A DNA stretch of 24,898 nt from PVC group bacterium (GCA_003565035.1 PXDP01000184.1:1-24898), one strand, 5' to 3'. Positions 7,293 to 16,260 are shown, numbered from the stretch's first letter. Numbers and translations: made by a program. Notes: generated by a model from the letters alone, not told the origin.

Positions 7293-7296
7293 AGGA

Positions 7297-9069
7297 TTAG
7301 GCCCGTGATTCCAGTTCTTCCCAGCGCGCATAGCAGGTTGCGAGCGTGTCAGCGAGTTGTTTCAGGTCTTTCTGGGCAATGGTCTGTTCCGCCTCGGGTT
7401 TCCGGTAAAAGTCGGGGTCGCTCAGGTCAAGCGTTTTTGCCTGGATTTCGGACTCCAGGTTTTCAATCTTCCGGGGAAGCTCTTTCAGTTCATTTTCTTC
7501 CCAGGTGGTCAGCCGTTTCAGTTTGGGTTTGGGGGGCTCCGGGGGGGGGGCTGCTTCCGCAGAGCGGGTGTGCAGCCGCTGTTTCCGCTGATCCTGCCAG
7601 TCATCATAGCCGCCGGGATATTCCCGGATCTGTCCGTCTTCTTCAAAGGCGAGAGTGCCGGTGACAACGTTATTGAGGAATTCGCGGTCGTGGCTGACGA
7701 GCAGGATCGTCCCGGAATATTGTCCCAGGAGGGTTTCGAGCAGTTCCAGGGTTTCCATGTCGAGGTCGTTGGTGGGCTCGTCCATGACCAGAAGGTTGGA
7801 GGAACGCGTGAACAGCTTGGCGAGAAGCAGGCGGTTGCGCTCGCCGCCGCTGAGGACATGCACGGGTGTACGGGAACGGTCGGGCGCGAACAGAAAATCC
7901 TCGAGGTAGGAGATCACATGACGGCGCTGTCCATTGATTTCAACAAAATCGCTGCCTTCCCCGACGTTTTCGAAGACGGTTTTGCTTTCGTCCAGTTTGA
8001 AGCGGTGTTGATCAAAATAGAGGGTTTCCAGCCGGGTTCCGTGTTCCACTGTGCCGGTTTGCGGGGGGATTTTGCCCAGCAGGAGGTGCAGGAGGGTGGT
8101 TTTGCCGGAACCGTTGGGACCGATGAGCCCGATTTTGTCTCCGCGGAGAATGCGGGTGGAAAAGTCCCGGATCAGCGGGGTATTGTCCCATTGATGGGAG
8201 AGGTTGGTGACTTCGATGACCTTCTGCCCGCTGCGTTCCGCTTCCCCGGCCTGCAGGACGGCGGTGCCGGTGCGTTCCCGCCGGGCTTTTCGTTCTTCGC
8301 GCAGTTTTTTGAGGGCGCGCACCCGGCCTTCGTTCCGGGTCCGCCGGGCTTTAATTCCCTGCCGGATCCAGGCTTCCTCCTGCGCCAGCTTTTTATCCTG
8401 CAGGGCGGCTTGTTTTTCCTCGGCGGCGTACCGCTCCTCCCGGCGCAGGAGGAAGGTGTCGTACCCGCAATCCCAGTCGTGGAGGTGTCCGCGGTCGAGT
8501 TCGAGAATGCGGGTGGCGAGGCCGCGGAGGAAACTGCGGTCATGGGTGACAAAGAGGATGGCTCCGGTGAAGCGCTTCAGGACCGTCTCGAGCCACTGGA
8601 CGGATTCGATATCGAGATGGTTGGTGGGTTCGTCGAGCAGCAGCAGGTCTGGCTCGGCCGCCAGGGCGGCGAGGAGCAGGGCTCTGCGTTTTTGTCCGCC
8701 CGACAGGGTGGCAAAGGGGAGGTGATCGTCCAGGGCCATTTCTGAAAAGAGTCGGTCAATCCGGCGGGCGCTATGGGCTTCGTGTGCGAGGGCACCGAGT
8801 TCCCGCTCCACGAGGTCGCGGGTAGTGCCGGGGAGTTCGCGGGGGACATCCTGACAGAGCATGGCAACCCGGGCACCGCTGGTGAAGGCCAGGGTCCCTG
8901 TATCCGGGGTTTCTTCACCGGAGAGAATCCGCATGAGAGTGGATTTTCCTTCGCCGTTGCGCCCCAGCAGGGAGACGCGCTCGCCGGGCTCCAGAGTGAA
9001 GCTCACCTCATCAAGAAGTTTGGGCCCGCCATAGGAGATCGAGAGGGACTGAACGCTGAGGAGTGCCAT
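7297..9069 (-). CDS. uup: ABC-F ATPase, Uup type
   Basis: A 590-residue soluble ABC-F protein with two ATPase domains and no membrane part. This family acts on ribosomes or branched DNA intermediates. Domain 1 has Walker A GRNGEGKST (36-44), signature LSGGQKRR (122-129) and Walker B LLLLDEPTN (142-150). The inter-domain linker (about 205-270) is rich in Arg/Lys/Glu, as expected for the P-site tRNA interaction motif. Domain 2 has GPNGSGKTT (317-325), LSGGERNR and LLVMDEPTN. The C-terminal coiled coil (from about 520, WEENELKELPRKIENLE) is the Uup-specific DNA-binding domain. The linker before it is encoded over a run of ten C/G bases (7541-7550). It begins 17 bases after the exosortase stop. 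Confidence 0.95.
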   Translation of the reverse strand: MALLSVQSLSISYGGPKLLDEVSFTLEPGERVSLLGRNGEGKSTLMRILSGEETPDTGTLAFTSGARVAMLCQDVPRELPGTTRDLVERELGALAHEAHSARRIDRLFSEMALDDHLPFATLSGGQKRRALLLAALAAEPDLLLLDEPTNHLDIESVQWLETVLKRFTGAILFVTHDRSFLRGLATRILELDRGHLHDWDCGYDTFLLRREERYAAEEKQAALQDKKLAQEEAWIRQGIKARRTRNEGRVRALKKLREERKARRERTGTAVLQAGEAERSGQKVIEVTNLSHQWDNTPLIRDFSTRILRGDKIGLIGPNGSGKTTLLHLLLGKIPPQTGTVEHGTRLETLYFDQHRFKLDESKTVFENVGEGSDFVEINGQRRHVISYLEDFLFAPDRSRTPVHVLSGGERNRLLLAKLFTRSSNLLVMDEPTNDLDMETLELLETLLGQYSGTILLVSHDREFLNNVVTGTLAFEEDGQIREYPGGYDDWQDQRKQRLHTRSAEAAPPPEPPKPKLKRLTTWEENELKELPRKIENLESEIQAKTLDLSDPDFYRKPEAEQTIAQKDLKQLADTLATCYARWEELESRA

Positions 9070-9086
9070 ACAGGTGGTCGGGCTGA

Positions 9087-11048
9087 TTAGAGCGCCGGCG
9101 CGGTTGGCAGGACCGATTCAAGAGGTGCCTCGGCCGAGGGGATTCCTGTGTGGAATGTGGCGGCGGGATTTTCGAGATCCATGGTTTGAAGCGGTTTCAG
9201 GCCGAACGGCGGCAGTTTTTCACGCAGAGACCGGGCGAAGTCCTGGGCCAGGGCAATGGTTTCTTCGGTTGATCCCTGTTCCTGAACATAGATACCAACG
9301 GAATATTGAAAACGGCTGTATTCCTTGGGCGAGCGCCAGGAGGCTAGGACGTGGTTGAGACGACCAAAATAACTGCGAAGGTTTCCGTGCTCGACATTTT
9401 CAGCGAGTTGCTGGTTCATCATAATCGAGACAAAGTCCTGATTGTACCAGTACAGGACCATTTGGCGGTTACGGAGGGTGGCGTTTTCATACAGGCGGGA
9501 ATAGATGATCTCATGATCAAAATTCATATCCGCAGGAACCGGAGGCTGGTCAATTTCCTGCCAGCCGGCCTCACGGAAGCAGACATCCGGTGAGTGGGGG
9601 AAGGACCAAGTGGATCCATGAAAGCCGAGAACGGGTTCCCAGAAGTTGATGATCACGTTGACGAGACGGCCGTCCGGGGCGCTGTACCAGGCCACATAAC
9701 TTTCGGAGGGGCGCAGGATGCGGAGGGCCTGATCGGGGAGTTCGCCCCAGTAAATCCGGCGGAAGGGACCGACCTCTCCGGGGAAGGCATCCAAGCTCAT
9801 CCGGTTCTGGGAGAGAATATACTGAATGCGGCTGCGGACGGAGTAGCGCTGAAACACCATGAGCTGGAGAATCAACATGACCGCCAAACACAGAAAGACA
9901 CTCAGGCGGATTTTGCTGATCCGTCGAAAAAAGGTTTCACGCTGGTCTTCGGCGGAAACGGAGACGATTTCCTTTTCCTCTTCTTCCGAATCGTTTGCGG
10001 CATGGTAGGCACCATAGGTGCCGTAGCTGCCGTAGCCCCCGGAATTGCCGTAGTGTCCGTACACACCATAGGTGCTCATTTCCCCGAAGGATTCTTTCCC
10101 CTGGGGCGGTGGAGCTAGAAAGCGTGAGAGCAGCACCATGATCATCGCGGCAATAAAAAAGGAAATGCCGCCGACAATGTCGTGTTTGGTGCCGGAGGCC
10201 CAGCTCATGTCGAACCAGTGACAAAGGAGGGCGGTGGCGACCACGCGGATGAAGTTTTGAAAAATGGCAAGGAAGACACCTAAAGGCAGAAAGAGGGCGA
10301 TCAGGAAGGGTCTTAAGCGGAGGAACCATGCAATGGCGGGTGCCACGGCGAGCATGGCCCAGAGGGAGCGGATCCCGGAGCAGGCATCCGCCACACCGAG
10401 CAGAACCCCCGGAATTTCAATGACATTCCGGGAGACATACACACTGAAGCCCATGAGTTCGAGCGCACCGGCTGACCAGGAGGTGACGGTGTTACGAAGG
10501 GCGTTTTTGAGCATGGCCTCGGGAGGACCGGGGAGCCCGGGAATCAGGAAAATCAGATAAAGAAGGGGGAACCAGAAGGTTTTCAGGGCCCGGAAGCCGT
10601 AGAAGGAAATGAAGAGACCCCAGATCATCACAATCAGGCCGACGCTGGTGATGTATTCCGCGAACACCCCGCCTGCGACCAGTCCGATTTTATACCACAT
10701 CGCGAAAAACTGAATGGCAAGGCCGGAGAGAAGAACGGGAATACCCCAAAATTCGCCGACGATTCGGGGTTTATCGCCTTTTTCGAGGTTGCCGATGACT
10801 TTCCATGCGGCGGCGGCTGCGATCACCGGGACGAGAACGGCGTGGGAATAGTCCTCATTGTTCAGGTAATACTTGAACAGGGTAATGATCATGTAGATAT
10901 TCCCGAGAAAAGCCAGGGCGGTGATCCAGAGGATGTCAAAGGCTCCAAGCTGGGGGATGCGCACCTGGTTGAGGCCGTAGCCATATCCGTAGCCGTACCC
11001 CTGCTTATAGGGGCTTTTTTTGGTCAAAGTTTTGCCGGCATCTGTCAT
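9087..11048 (-). CDS. Exosortase fused to EpsI domain, with Gly-Tyr repeats
   Basis: A 653-residue membrane transpeptidase-like protein thought to recognise PEP-CTERM-type sorting signals and hand proteins to the envelope, often linked with exopolysaccharide. The exosortase part (about 35-312) has eight or so helices and the full catalytic set: Cys in ADACSGIRS (C223), Arg in NFIRVV (R268) and His in GTKHDIVGG (H289). After a loop comes a second membrane anchor (about 380-400) and a periplasmic EpsI/DUF3485 domain containing the hallmark HSPDVCFREAGW (485-496). Unusual are GYGYGYGYG near the N-terminus (17-25) and a Gly/Tyr-rich loop (327-348) between the two parts. The start overlaps the TPR gene stop by four bases. 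No PEP-CTERM target is encoded in this window. The exact exosortase subtype is not assigned. Confidence 0.95.
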   Translation of the reverse strand: MTDAGKTLTKKSPYKQGYGYGYGYGLNQVRIPQLGAFDILWITALAFLGNIYMIITLFKYYLNNEDYSHAVLVPVIAAAAAWKVIGNLEKGDKPRIVGEFWGIPVLLSGLAIQFFAMWYKIGLVAGGVFAEYITSVGLIVMIWGLFISFYGFRALKTFWFPLLYLIFLIPGLPGPPEAMLKNALRNTVTSWSAGALELMGFSVYVSRNVIEIPGVLLGVADACSGIRSLWAMLAVAPAIAWFLRLRPFLIALFLPLGVFLAIFQNFIRVVATALLCHWFDMSWASGTKHDIVGGISFFIAAMIMVLLSRFLAPPPQGKESFGEMSTYGVYGHYGNSGGYGSYGTYGAYHAANDSEEEEKEIVSVSAEDQRETFFRRISKIRLSVFLCLAVMLILQLMVFQRYSVRSRIQYILSQNRMSLDAFPGEVGPFRRIYWGELPDQALRILRPSESYVAWYSAPDGRLVNVIINFWEPVLGFHGSTWSFPHSPDVCFREAGWQEIDQPPVPADMNFDHEIIYSRLYENATLRNRQMVLYWYNQDFVSIMMNQQLAENVEHGNLRSYFGRLNHVLASWRSPKEYSRFQYSVGIYVQEQGSTEETIALAQDFARSLREKLPPFGLKPLQTMDLENPAATFHTGIPSAEAPLESVLPTAPAL

Positions 11049-13138
11049 GTCAGGTCCTCTTGATCAAGTTGGTTGAGGAGATTTCGGGCATCTTCGGCCT
11101 GCACGAAATTGGGGTCGAGAATCAGAACGACCTCCAGGTTCCTGCGTGCCTCCTGATGACGTCCGGTGGCCGCCAGCGCCTGGGCGTAATGGAAGCGAAT
11201 GGTGGGGTTGCCCCCGGCGGCCTGCAGGGCCTGCTCAAAGATGGGCATGGCTCTTTCATATTCGCCTTTTGCCGAAAGAACATAGGCGTAGGTATCGAGA
11301 ATAACGGCGTTTTCGTCGAATTGTTCCCGAAGAGGACTGATCAGATCGTATGCGAAGTCGAGGTCTTCGCCACTCCGAGCCAGGAGAAAGGCCAGGTTGT
11401 TGGCCAACTCGGGCCGTTCGGGGTATTTTTCATGCAACAAACGTGTGTCGGCCAGGCTGTCGCGCCAGAATTCGGACTGCATGCGGATTTCAACCCGGCG
11501 AAGTCGAATGGCATCGGCATCCGGATTTTCCTCCAGGACTTGAGTGAGAAGTTCAATGGCCCGGCGCGTTTCCTGAAGATTGACGAGAACCTGGCTGTAC
11601 AGGGCAATTAATCCGAAATCACCGGGGTGCTGCGCAATGGCGTTTTCCAGCACGAGTTTGGCTTCACCGGCTTTGTTGCTCTGCACGAGGGTCTGCGCGA
11701 GAAATCCCTGCACGTTTCGCGCATCCGGGGTGATGTTGAGGGTACGGCGGGCATGATCGGCCGCTTCATCAAACATCCGGATTTGGCTGTACATTTGCGC
11801 GAGCATCCAGTGTGCGGAGCGTTCAATGGTGGGAACACGCGAGGAGGCCAGTTGTTGAGCAAGGCGTCTTCCTTCGCTGATCCGGCCGCTTTGGAGCAGC
11901 AGTTCAGCATACCGGAGGCGGATGCCCAAATTGCCGCCGAAACGGTTCAACAGCGATTCATACTGGCGGAGACCGACGTTCAGACCGAAGCGCGAGAGCA
12001 TCATTTCCGCGCGGAGCTGGTTGGCCTGAAGATGGTCGGGTTCGAGTGAAAGAACGTGGTCAAGCGTCTGGTCCACCGCCTCAATATCCTGTGCCTGCGC
12101 ATGGAGCGGGATCATGGCGAGCAGACCATCAATGTGGTCAGGGTTAATCGATAAAGCGGTTTCGATAAGCTCGCGGGCCTGTTCGGGATTTTGAAACAGA
12201 TTCAGCTCCAGTCGGCCCAGGAAGGAGAGCGTGTCAGGGTTTTCCGCGTCGCGTTCGTGAAGGCGGCCCATCAGGTCGCGGACACTCTCCTGGTTGCCCA
12301 TGGAGGCCTCGAGGGCGGCGTTCATACGGATCGCCCGGAGATTTTCCGCATTGATTCCGAGGGCGCGGCGGGCGTGAACAAGGGCATCCTGCCGGTTTTC
12401 ACGTCGTTCGAGGAGTTCCGCCATGATAAGGTTTGCCTCGAGATGATCGTTATCCAGTTCGAGTGTGCGCCGGATACTGGCTTCTCCCTGAACCAGTTGT
12501 CCCACGGCAAGGAGGGACCGGGCCAGATGGAAATGAAGTTTGGGGTCGGTGGGGTTGGACTGAATGGCGATTTTGAAATCGACCTGGGCATTATTGTAAT
12601 TGAGCTGATCAAAATGACGGACCCCGGATAAGAAGTACCGTTCCGCGCGCTCCGGGTTGAGCCTGACTTCGCCCAGTTCCAGAAAATCCGTGTCGCCACT
12701 GCTTCCCAGGGTGCGGGAGGGATTGAAAAAGGTTACGAAATTCGCCCAGAAATGTTCCGGTTCCGAGGAGGCGGCGCGAAGGACACCCAGTGTGCCGCCT
12801 ACCCAAAAAAACGTCAGTGCCAATGCCAGCAGAGGTGTCACAGGACTGACTTTGGTGTACCCGCCTTCGCGGCGGCAGTGCGCAAAGCGTTTTTTGCCTT
12901 CGGTTTTGAAGCGGATGCAGGGGGACAGGCGGGACACCAGCCATCCATTCCGATATTTGAGCACGGCCCGAACCACGTGATTCGGCTCACTGTGATCCTC
13001 CCCCTGGCAGAAGTGACAGCGCTGATCTTTCTCGCGCCGGATTTTACTTTTCAGGAAACGCGCGGTCATGATCCATGCGTCAACCGTCAAGTAGATGAGG
13101 TCGAGGGGAAACAGAAGGATGTTTTTTAGAATGTTCAT
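11045..13138 (-). CDS. Membrane-anchored TPR protein, putative exosortase-system partner
   Basis: 697 residues from the ATG at 13138; an in-frame GTG at 13261 would add 41 residues that look like translated intergenic sequence. The N-terminus has a hydrophobic segment (about 7-24), then a cysteine-bearing region with CHFC (41-44), C74 and HC (87-88) suggesting a small metal site. A membrane helix follows (about 102-120). The rest (about 165-690) is an almost continuous array of tetratricopeptide-type helix pairs (for example LHFHLARSLLAVGQ, EANLIMAELLERR, IRFHYAQALAATGRHQEA). Long TPR proteins next to exosortases (PrsT-like) are known in exopolysaccharide/PEP-CTERM loci, and the four-base overlap with the exosortase supports a shared role. 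It is first in a five-gene operon. Confidence 0.9.
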   Translation of the reverse strand: MNILKNILLFPLDLIYLTVDAWIMTARFLKSKIRREKDQRCHFCQGEDHSEPNHVVRAVLKYRNGWLVSRLSPCIRFKTEGKKRFAHCRREGGYTKVSPVTPLLALALTFFWVGGTLGVLRAASSEPEHFWANFVTFFNPSRTLGSSGDTDFLELGEVRLNPERAERYFLSGVRHFDQLNYNNAQVDFKIAIQSNPTDPKLHFHLARSLLAVGQLVQGEASIRRTLELDNDHLEANLIMAELLERRENRQDALVHARRALGINAENLRAIRMNAALEASMGNQESVRDLMGRLHERDAENPDTLSFLGRLELNLFQNPEQARELIETALSINPDHIDGLLAMIPLHAQAQDIEAVDQTLDHVLSLEPDHLQANQLRAEMMLSRFGLNVGLRQYESLLNRFGGNLGIRLRYAELLLQSGRISEGRRLAQQLASSRVPTIERSAHWMLAQMYSQIRMFDEAADHARRTLNITPDARNVQGFLAQTLVQSNKAGEAKLVLENAIAQHPGDFGLIALYSQVLVNLQETRRAIELLTQVLEENPDADAIRLRRVEIRMQSEFWRDSLADTRLLHEKYPERPELANNLAFLLARSGEDLDFAYDLISPLREQFDENAVILDTYAYVLSAKGEYERAMPIFEQALQAAGGNPTIRFHYAQALAATGRHQEARRNLEVVLILDPNFVQAEDARNLLNQLDQEDLT

Positions 13139-13316
13139 AAAGATTTTTGTGAGTGTTACGTCATGGAAAGGGTATTTACACAATTCACAAAAAGCTAGCA
13201 GGAAAAAGGCAAAGGGCAAGAGAAAAGCTTGTTGGCGATCGGTTAGGGCTTGATCCCCCACTTACACATCTATATCCTTTTTTTTAATTTTAGTCCCCTT
13301 AACTTGGAAATCAAAC
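13139..13316. other. Divergent intergenic region between TPR gene and beta-glucuronidase
   Basis: 178 bases that must hold promoters for both directions. The part near the beta-glucuronidase is AT-rich (T-run 13278-13285). No clear operator palindrome was found. Confidence 0.5.
13250..13276 (+). promoter_or_regulatory. Possible promoter of the beta-glucuronidase gene
   Basis: TTGATC (13250-13255) and TATATC (13271-13276) are 15 bases apart, shorter than the optimum, and sit about 40 bases ahead of the ATG at 13317. Confidence 0.25.
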
Positions 13317-15038
13317 ATGATACGCACTTTTAACGAACATCTTCTCCGTCCCGTGAGCAGCCTTGACGGTCTTTGGGACTTTTTGCCCGTGGGGGGCAGT
13401 GGAGGAACCGAGGTCCCTGAGCTGTATCCACGTCGTATTGAAGTGCCTTCCGCCTGGGAAACGTTGCCGGATTTAAGGGGATTCCGCGGTATTGGCTGGT
13501 ATCGCAAAACAATACGCCTGGCTTCAAAAGGGAATCTTCGGCTGGTCTTCGGCGGAGTGAGTCATACGGCGACGGTGTTTGTGGACGGACAGCAGACGGG
13601 GCATCATTATGATGCGTTCACGCCGTTTGATGTGGTGCTGCCGCATCTGGAGTCCGGGGAGCATGAGTTGGTTGTGAAGGTGGATAATACCTTCGGTGAT
13701 CACAGCGCCCTTCATATCCCCAATGATTACTACACCTACGGAGGCATTACCCGGTCGGTAGAGCTCCATGAGGTCGGCGATTTGTTTCTGGACAAGCTTT
13801 TTGCCACGCCCAAACGGGACGAGAGCGGCTGGTCACTTTCCTGCCGGGTCCGGATTCGGAATATCGGGCAAACCGCCAGGGCCGGAACGCTCTGCCTTTC
13901 GGTGGTGGATCATTCGGCAACCCTGGACCTGCCGGAAGTTGCTCCGGGTGCCTCGGTGGAAGTGGAGACGGAACTGTTCCCGGATTCCGTGGAGACCTGG
14001 TCGTCGGAAACTCCGGTCCTGTACATGCTGGAGGCCCGGCTGATGCGCGACGGCATCTGTGTGGATGATAAACGGGACCGGGTCGGTTTCCGGGAAATCC
14101 GCGTGGAGGGACCGGCTCTGCTGCTGAATAGCGAACCGTTGCGGTTGCGGGGATTTAACCGTCATGAGGATCATCCTCAGTTCGGCTGTGCGGTTCCACC
14201 CGCGGGTATGGCCCTGGATTTGGCGATTTTTGAAGACCTGCACTGCAATTTTCTGCGGACATCCCACTATCCGAACGATCAGCGCTTGCTGGATATGTGT
14301 GATGAACGGGGGATTTATGTCTGGGAGGAGAGCCACTCGCGTCAGACGCCCTTTCAGAAGCCGATGTTTGATGCCCAGATCCGGCAGAGCACTATTGAGA
14401 TGGTCGAAAATCATTTCAATCATCCCTGTATATTGATGTGGGGGAGTCTGAATGAATGCGACACAAAAAGTGATTACGGGGTGGAGGTGCACCGGGAAGT
14501 CCTGGGGTTGCTGAAGCAGTTGGACTCCTCACGCCCGACCACCTTTGCCGGGCACTTGGGCACCTCCGACCGCTGTCTCGGGTTTGCGGATATCGTTTCC
14601 TGGAATATCTATGTGGGCTGGTATCTCGGACAGCCGGAACGAACCGCAGCGGATCTGGAGGAGCGTTTGCGCTGGCTGGACAGTCCGGAAAGCCTTGGCG
14701 GGGCAAACAAGCCGCTGATTATCAGTGAGTTCGGGGCGGGGGCGATTCCCGGGGTTCGGAACCCCCAGGCGGACCCTTGGTCGGAGGAGTTCCAGTGCGT
14801 GGTGCTGGACGAGGCCCTCAAGGTCTATTTGAATCATCCCAGGGTGACGGGTGCCGCAATTTGGCAATTCTGTGATGTCCGGGTAACCCGTGAGGGAAAC
14901 AGCGAAACCTATAATGCCTACAGCGCGATGGGGCGTCCCCGCTGTATGAACAACAAAGGGGTGGTGGATGAATACAGACGGCCTAAGCTGAGCTACGAGG
15001 TTGTGAAGCGCCACTTTCAGTCTTTTCAGACTGATTGA
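13317..15038 (+). CDS. Beta-glucuronidase, glycoside hydrolase family 2
   Basis: A 573-residue GH2 enzyme that collinearly resembles E. coli GusA: sugar-binding jelly-roll (about 1-155), immunoglobulin-like domain (about 160-262) and TIM barrel (about 265-573). The acid/base Glu is in MWGSLNECD (E380) and the nucleophile in LIISEFGAG (E471). RTSHYP (314-319), NRHEDHP (281-287) and GWYLG match family positions. The N-x-K motif (N545, K547 in MNNKGV), known to bind the glucuronate carboxylate, is kept, favouring glucuronidase over galactosidase or mannosidase activity. No signal peptide is present, so it should be cytoplasmic and act on imported glucuronides or oligosaccharides. It is a single gene; its end overlaps the convergent AI-2E family permease by 56 bases. 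Confidence 0.95.
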   Translation: MIRTFNEHLLRPVSSLDGLWDFLPVGGSGGTEVPELYPRRIEVPSAWETLPDLRGFRGIGWYRKTIRLASKGNLRLVFGGVSHTATVFVDGQQTGHHYDAFTPFDVVLPHLESGEHELVVKVDNTFGDHSALHIPNDYYTYGGITRSVELHEVGDLFLDKLFATPKRDESGWSLSCRVRIRNIGQTARAGTLCLSVVDHSATLDLPEVAPGASVEVETELFPDSVETWSSETPVLYMLEARLMRDGICVDDKRDRVGFREIRVEGPALLLNSEPLRLRGFNRHEDHPQFGCAVPPAGMALDLAIFEDLHCNFLRTSHYPNDQRLLDMCDERGIYVWEESHSRQTPFQKPMFDAQIRQSTIEMVENHFNHPCILMWGSLNECDTKSDYGVEVHREVLGLLKQLDSSRPTTFAGHLGTSDRCLGFADIVSWNIYVGWYLGQPERTAADLEERLRWLDSPESLGGANKPLIISEFGAGAIPGVRNPQADPWSEEFQCVVLDEALKVYLNHPRVTGAAIWQFCDVRVTREGNSETYNAYSAMGRPRCMNNKGVVDEYRRPKLSYEVVKRHFQSFQTD

Positions 15039-16152
15039 GCATTCGGGGAAGGTATTTTTCCCGGAGCAGCCGCCAGAACACAACCAGGAATGCGGTGAGC
15101 GGCACAGCCAGCACCAAGCCGAAAATCCCGCCAATGGCCTGACCCCAGAAAAAGATCGCGAAAATCACCGCCATCGGGTGCAGGCCGGTTTTGTTGCCGA
15201 TGATTTTGGGTGTCAGCCAGTAACTTTCCACCGTCTGGGTGAAGATGACCACGCCGAGGACAGCAAAAAGCATCCCCCATCCGCCATCCGGCTGCAGATA
15301 GGCCAGGGGCAGGGTGACGGTGAGTCCCAGGATATTGCCCAGATAGGGGATCAGATTGGAGAGCCCGAAGATCATGCCGAGAACAAAGCCGTTGGACAAT
15401 CCGGCCAGTGAGAACCCGGTGGCGAGAATCAGCCCCTGAATGAGGGCCACGATAAACTGCCCCCGGAAATAGGTCACCACGATTTCAACGAACTGGCGCA
15501 CGAGAAAAAGAACATCCTCGCGTGTTTCTTTTTTGATGAAAGGAAGGAACTGTTCAAACTGATCCAGTCGGAACGGTGGGGCCAGCATGAAAAAAAACAG
15601 ATAGACCGGCATGGCCAGCCAGCCAAGCAGTCCGCTGAAGGCGCCCAGGAAATGGCTCAGGCCACCCGTGCCGACCCGCAGGAGACGGAGCAACGGCTGC
15701 CGGGGCTCGGTAAGCGTTTCTCTCAGCGCATCCCCGTCTCGGACGGATTCGATTTGTACCGCCAGGGCCGGAAGGTTTTTTTCAATAAACCGTTCCAGCG
15801 CATCCAGGAGGTCGGGAAGCGAGGAGAGAAATGCGTTCAATTGACGGATGAGAAGCAGTCCGAAGAAATGGAGAAGAAATGCCAGCGGCGTCATCACCAG
15901 GACAAAGATCAGCAGAACCGACAGGGCATTCGGCAACTTCGTTTTGTGCTGAATATATTGGGCGGGCGGTCTCAGAAGCAAACTGAGAATCCCCGCCGCC
16001 GCCAGGGGCAGGAACACCGGAGAAAAAGCGCTCAGGAACCGTATGAGGGTGAAAAAAGCGAGCAAAACCAGGGTGGAGAGAACTAAAAGCGCCAGTCCGG
16101 TGATCGCACTGGTAATCCATTTGGCCTGTCGTGAACTGAACGTAAGTTGCAT
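14983..16152 (-). CDS. AI-2E family permease (first copy)
   Basis: A 389-residue polytopic membrane protein of the AI-2E/PerM family, members of which export autoinducer-2 or act as ion antiporters; the substrate here is unknown. About eight helices are visible, with the family pattern: an N-terminal pair ([15 protein letters not shown] and [13 protein letters not shown]), a soluble helical loop (about 115-165), then [33 protein letters not shown] and the C-terminal [30 protein letters not shown]. Its start region is part of a nine-base inverted repeat with its own leader. The last 18 codons and the stop lie opposite the 3' end of the beta-glucuronidase gene. It stands alone on its strand. 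Confidence 0.94.
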   Translation of the reverse strand: MQLTFSSRQAKWITSAITGLALLVLSTLVLLAFFTLIRFLSAFSPVFLPLAAAGILSLLLRPPAQYIQHKTKLPNALSVLLIFVLVMTPLAFLLHFFGLLLIRQLNAFLSSLPDLLDALERFIEKNLPALAVQIESVRDGDALRETLTEPRQPLLRLLRVGTGGLSHFLGAFSGLLGWLAMPVYLFFFMLAPPFRLDQFEQFLPFIKKETREDVLFLVRQFVEIVVTYFRGQFIVALIQGLILATGFSLAGLSNGFVLGMIFGLSNLIPYLGNILGLTVTLPLAYLQPDGGWGMLFAVLGVVIFTQTVESYWLTPKIIGNKTGLHPMAVIFAIFFWGQAIGGIFGLVLAVPLTAFLVVFWRLLREKYLPRMLNQSEKTESGASQPRSSA

Positions 16153-16190
16153 AGGACAGGTTTAACGTGCCAGATTGGGGTTGCAACTTA
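16143..16190 (-). promoter_or_regulatory. Nine-base inverted repeat covering the permease start codon
   Basis: TAAGTTGCA (16143-16151) and TGCAACTTA (16182-16190) are perfect complements separated by 30 bases. In the permease mRNA the arm in the leader could pair with the TG of the ATG and the next codons, hiding the start. A second pair, CGTGCCA (16166-16172) with TGGCACG (16203-16209), has one arm inside this loop, so the two stems would form a pseudoknot or compete. It could instead be a protein operator for the divergent permease and thyA genes. Confidence 0.45.
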
Positions 16191-16260
16191 TTTTCGACGC
16201 TTTGGCACGGTGGACCGCTCCGGTCTCGACAAATCATCCGGGGCGTGTAGTAGCGGACGT

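Noticed and set aside
7357..8745. 462-codon plus-strand open frame opposite uup
   Set aside because: Gly/Phe-rich translation typical of the antisense strand of a GC-rich gene; uup on the other strand is unequivocal.
13139..13261. N-terminal extension of the TPR protein from the GTG at 13261
   Set aside because: It lacks a ribosome-binding site and its 41 residues look like translated intergenic DNA; the ATG at 13138 starts a plausible membrane segment.
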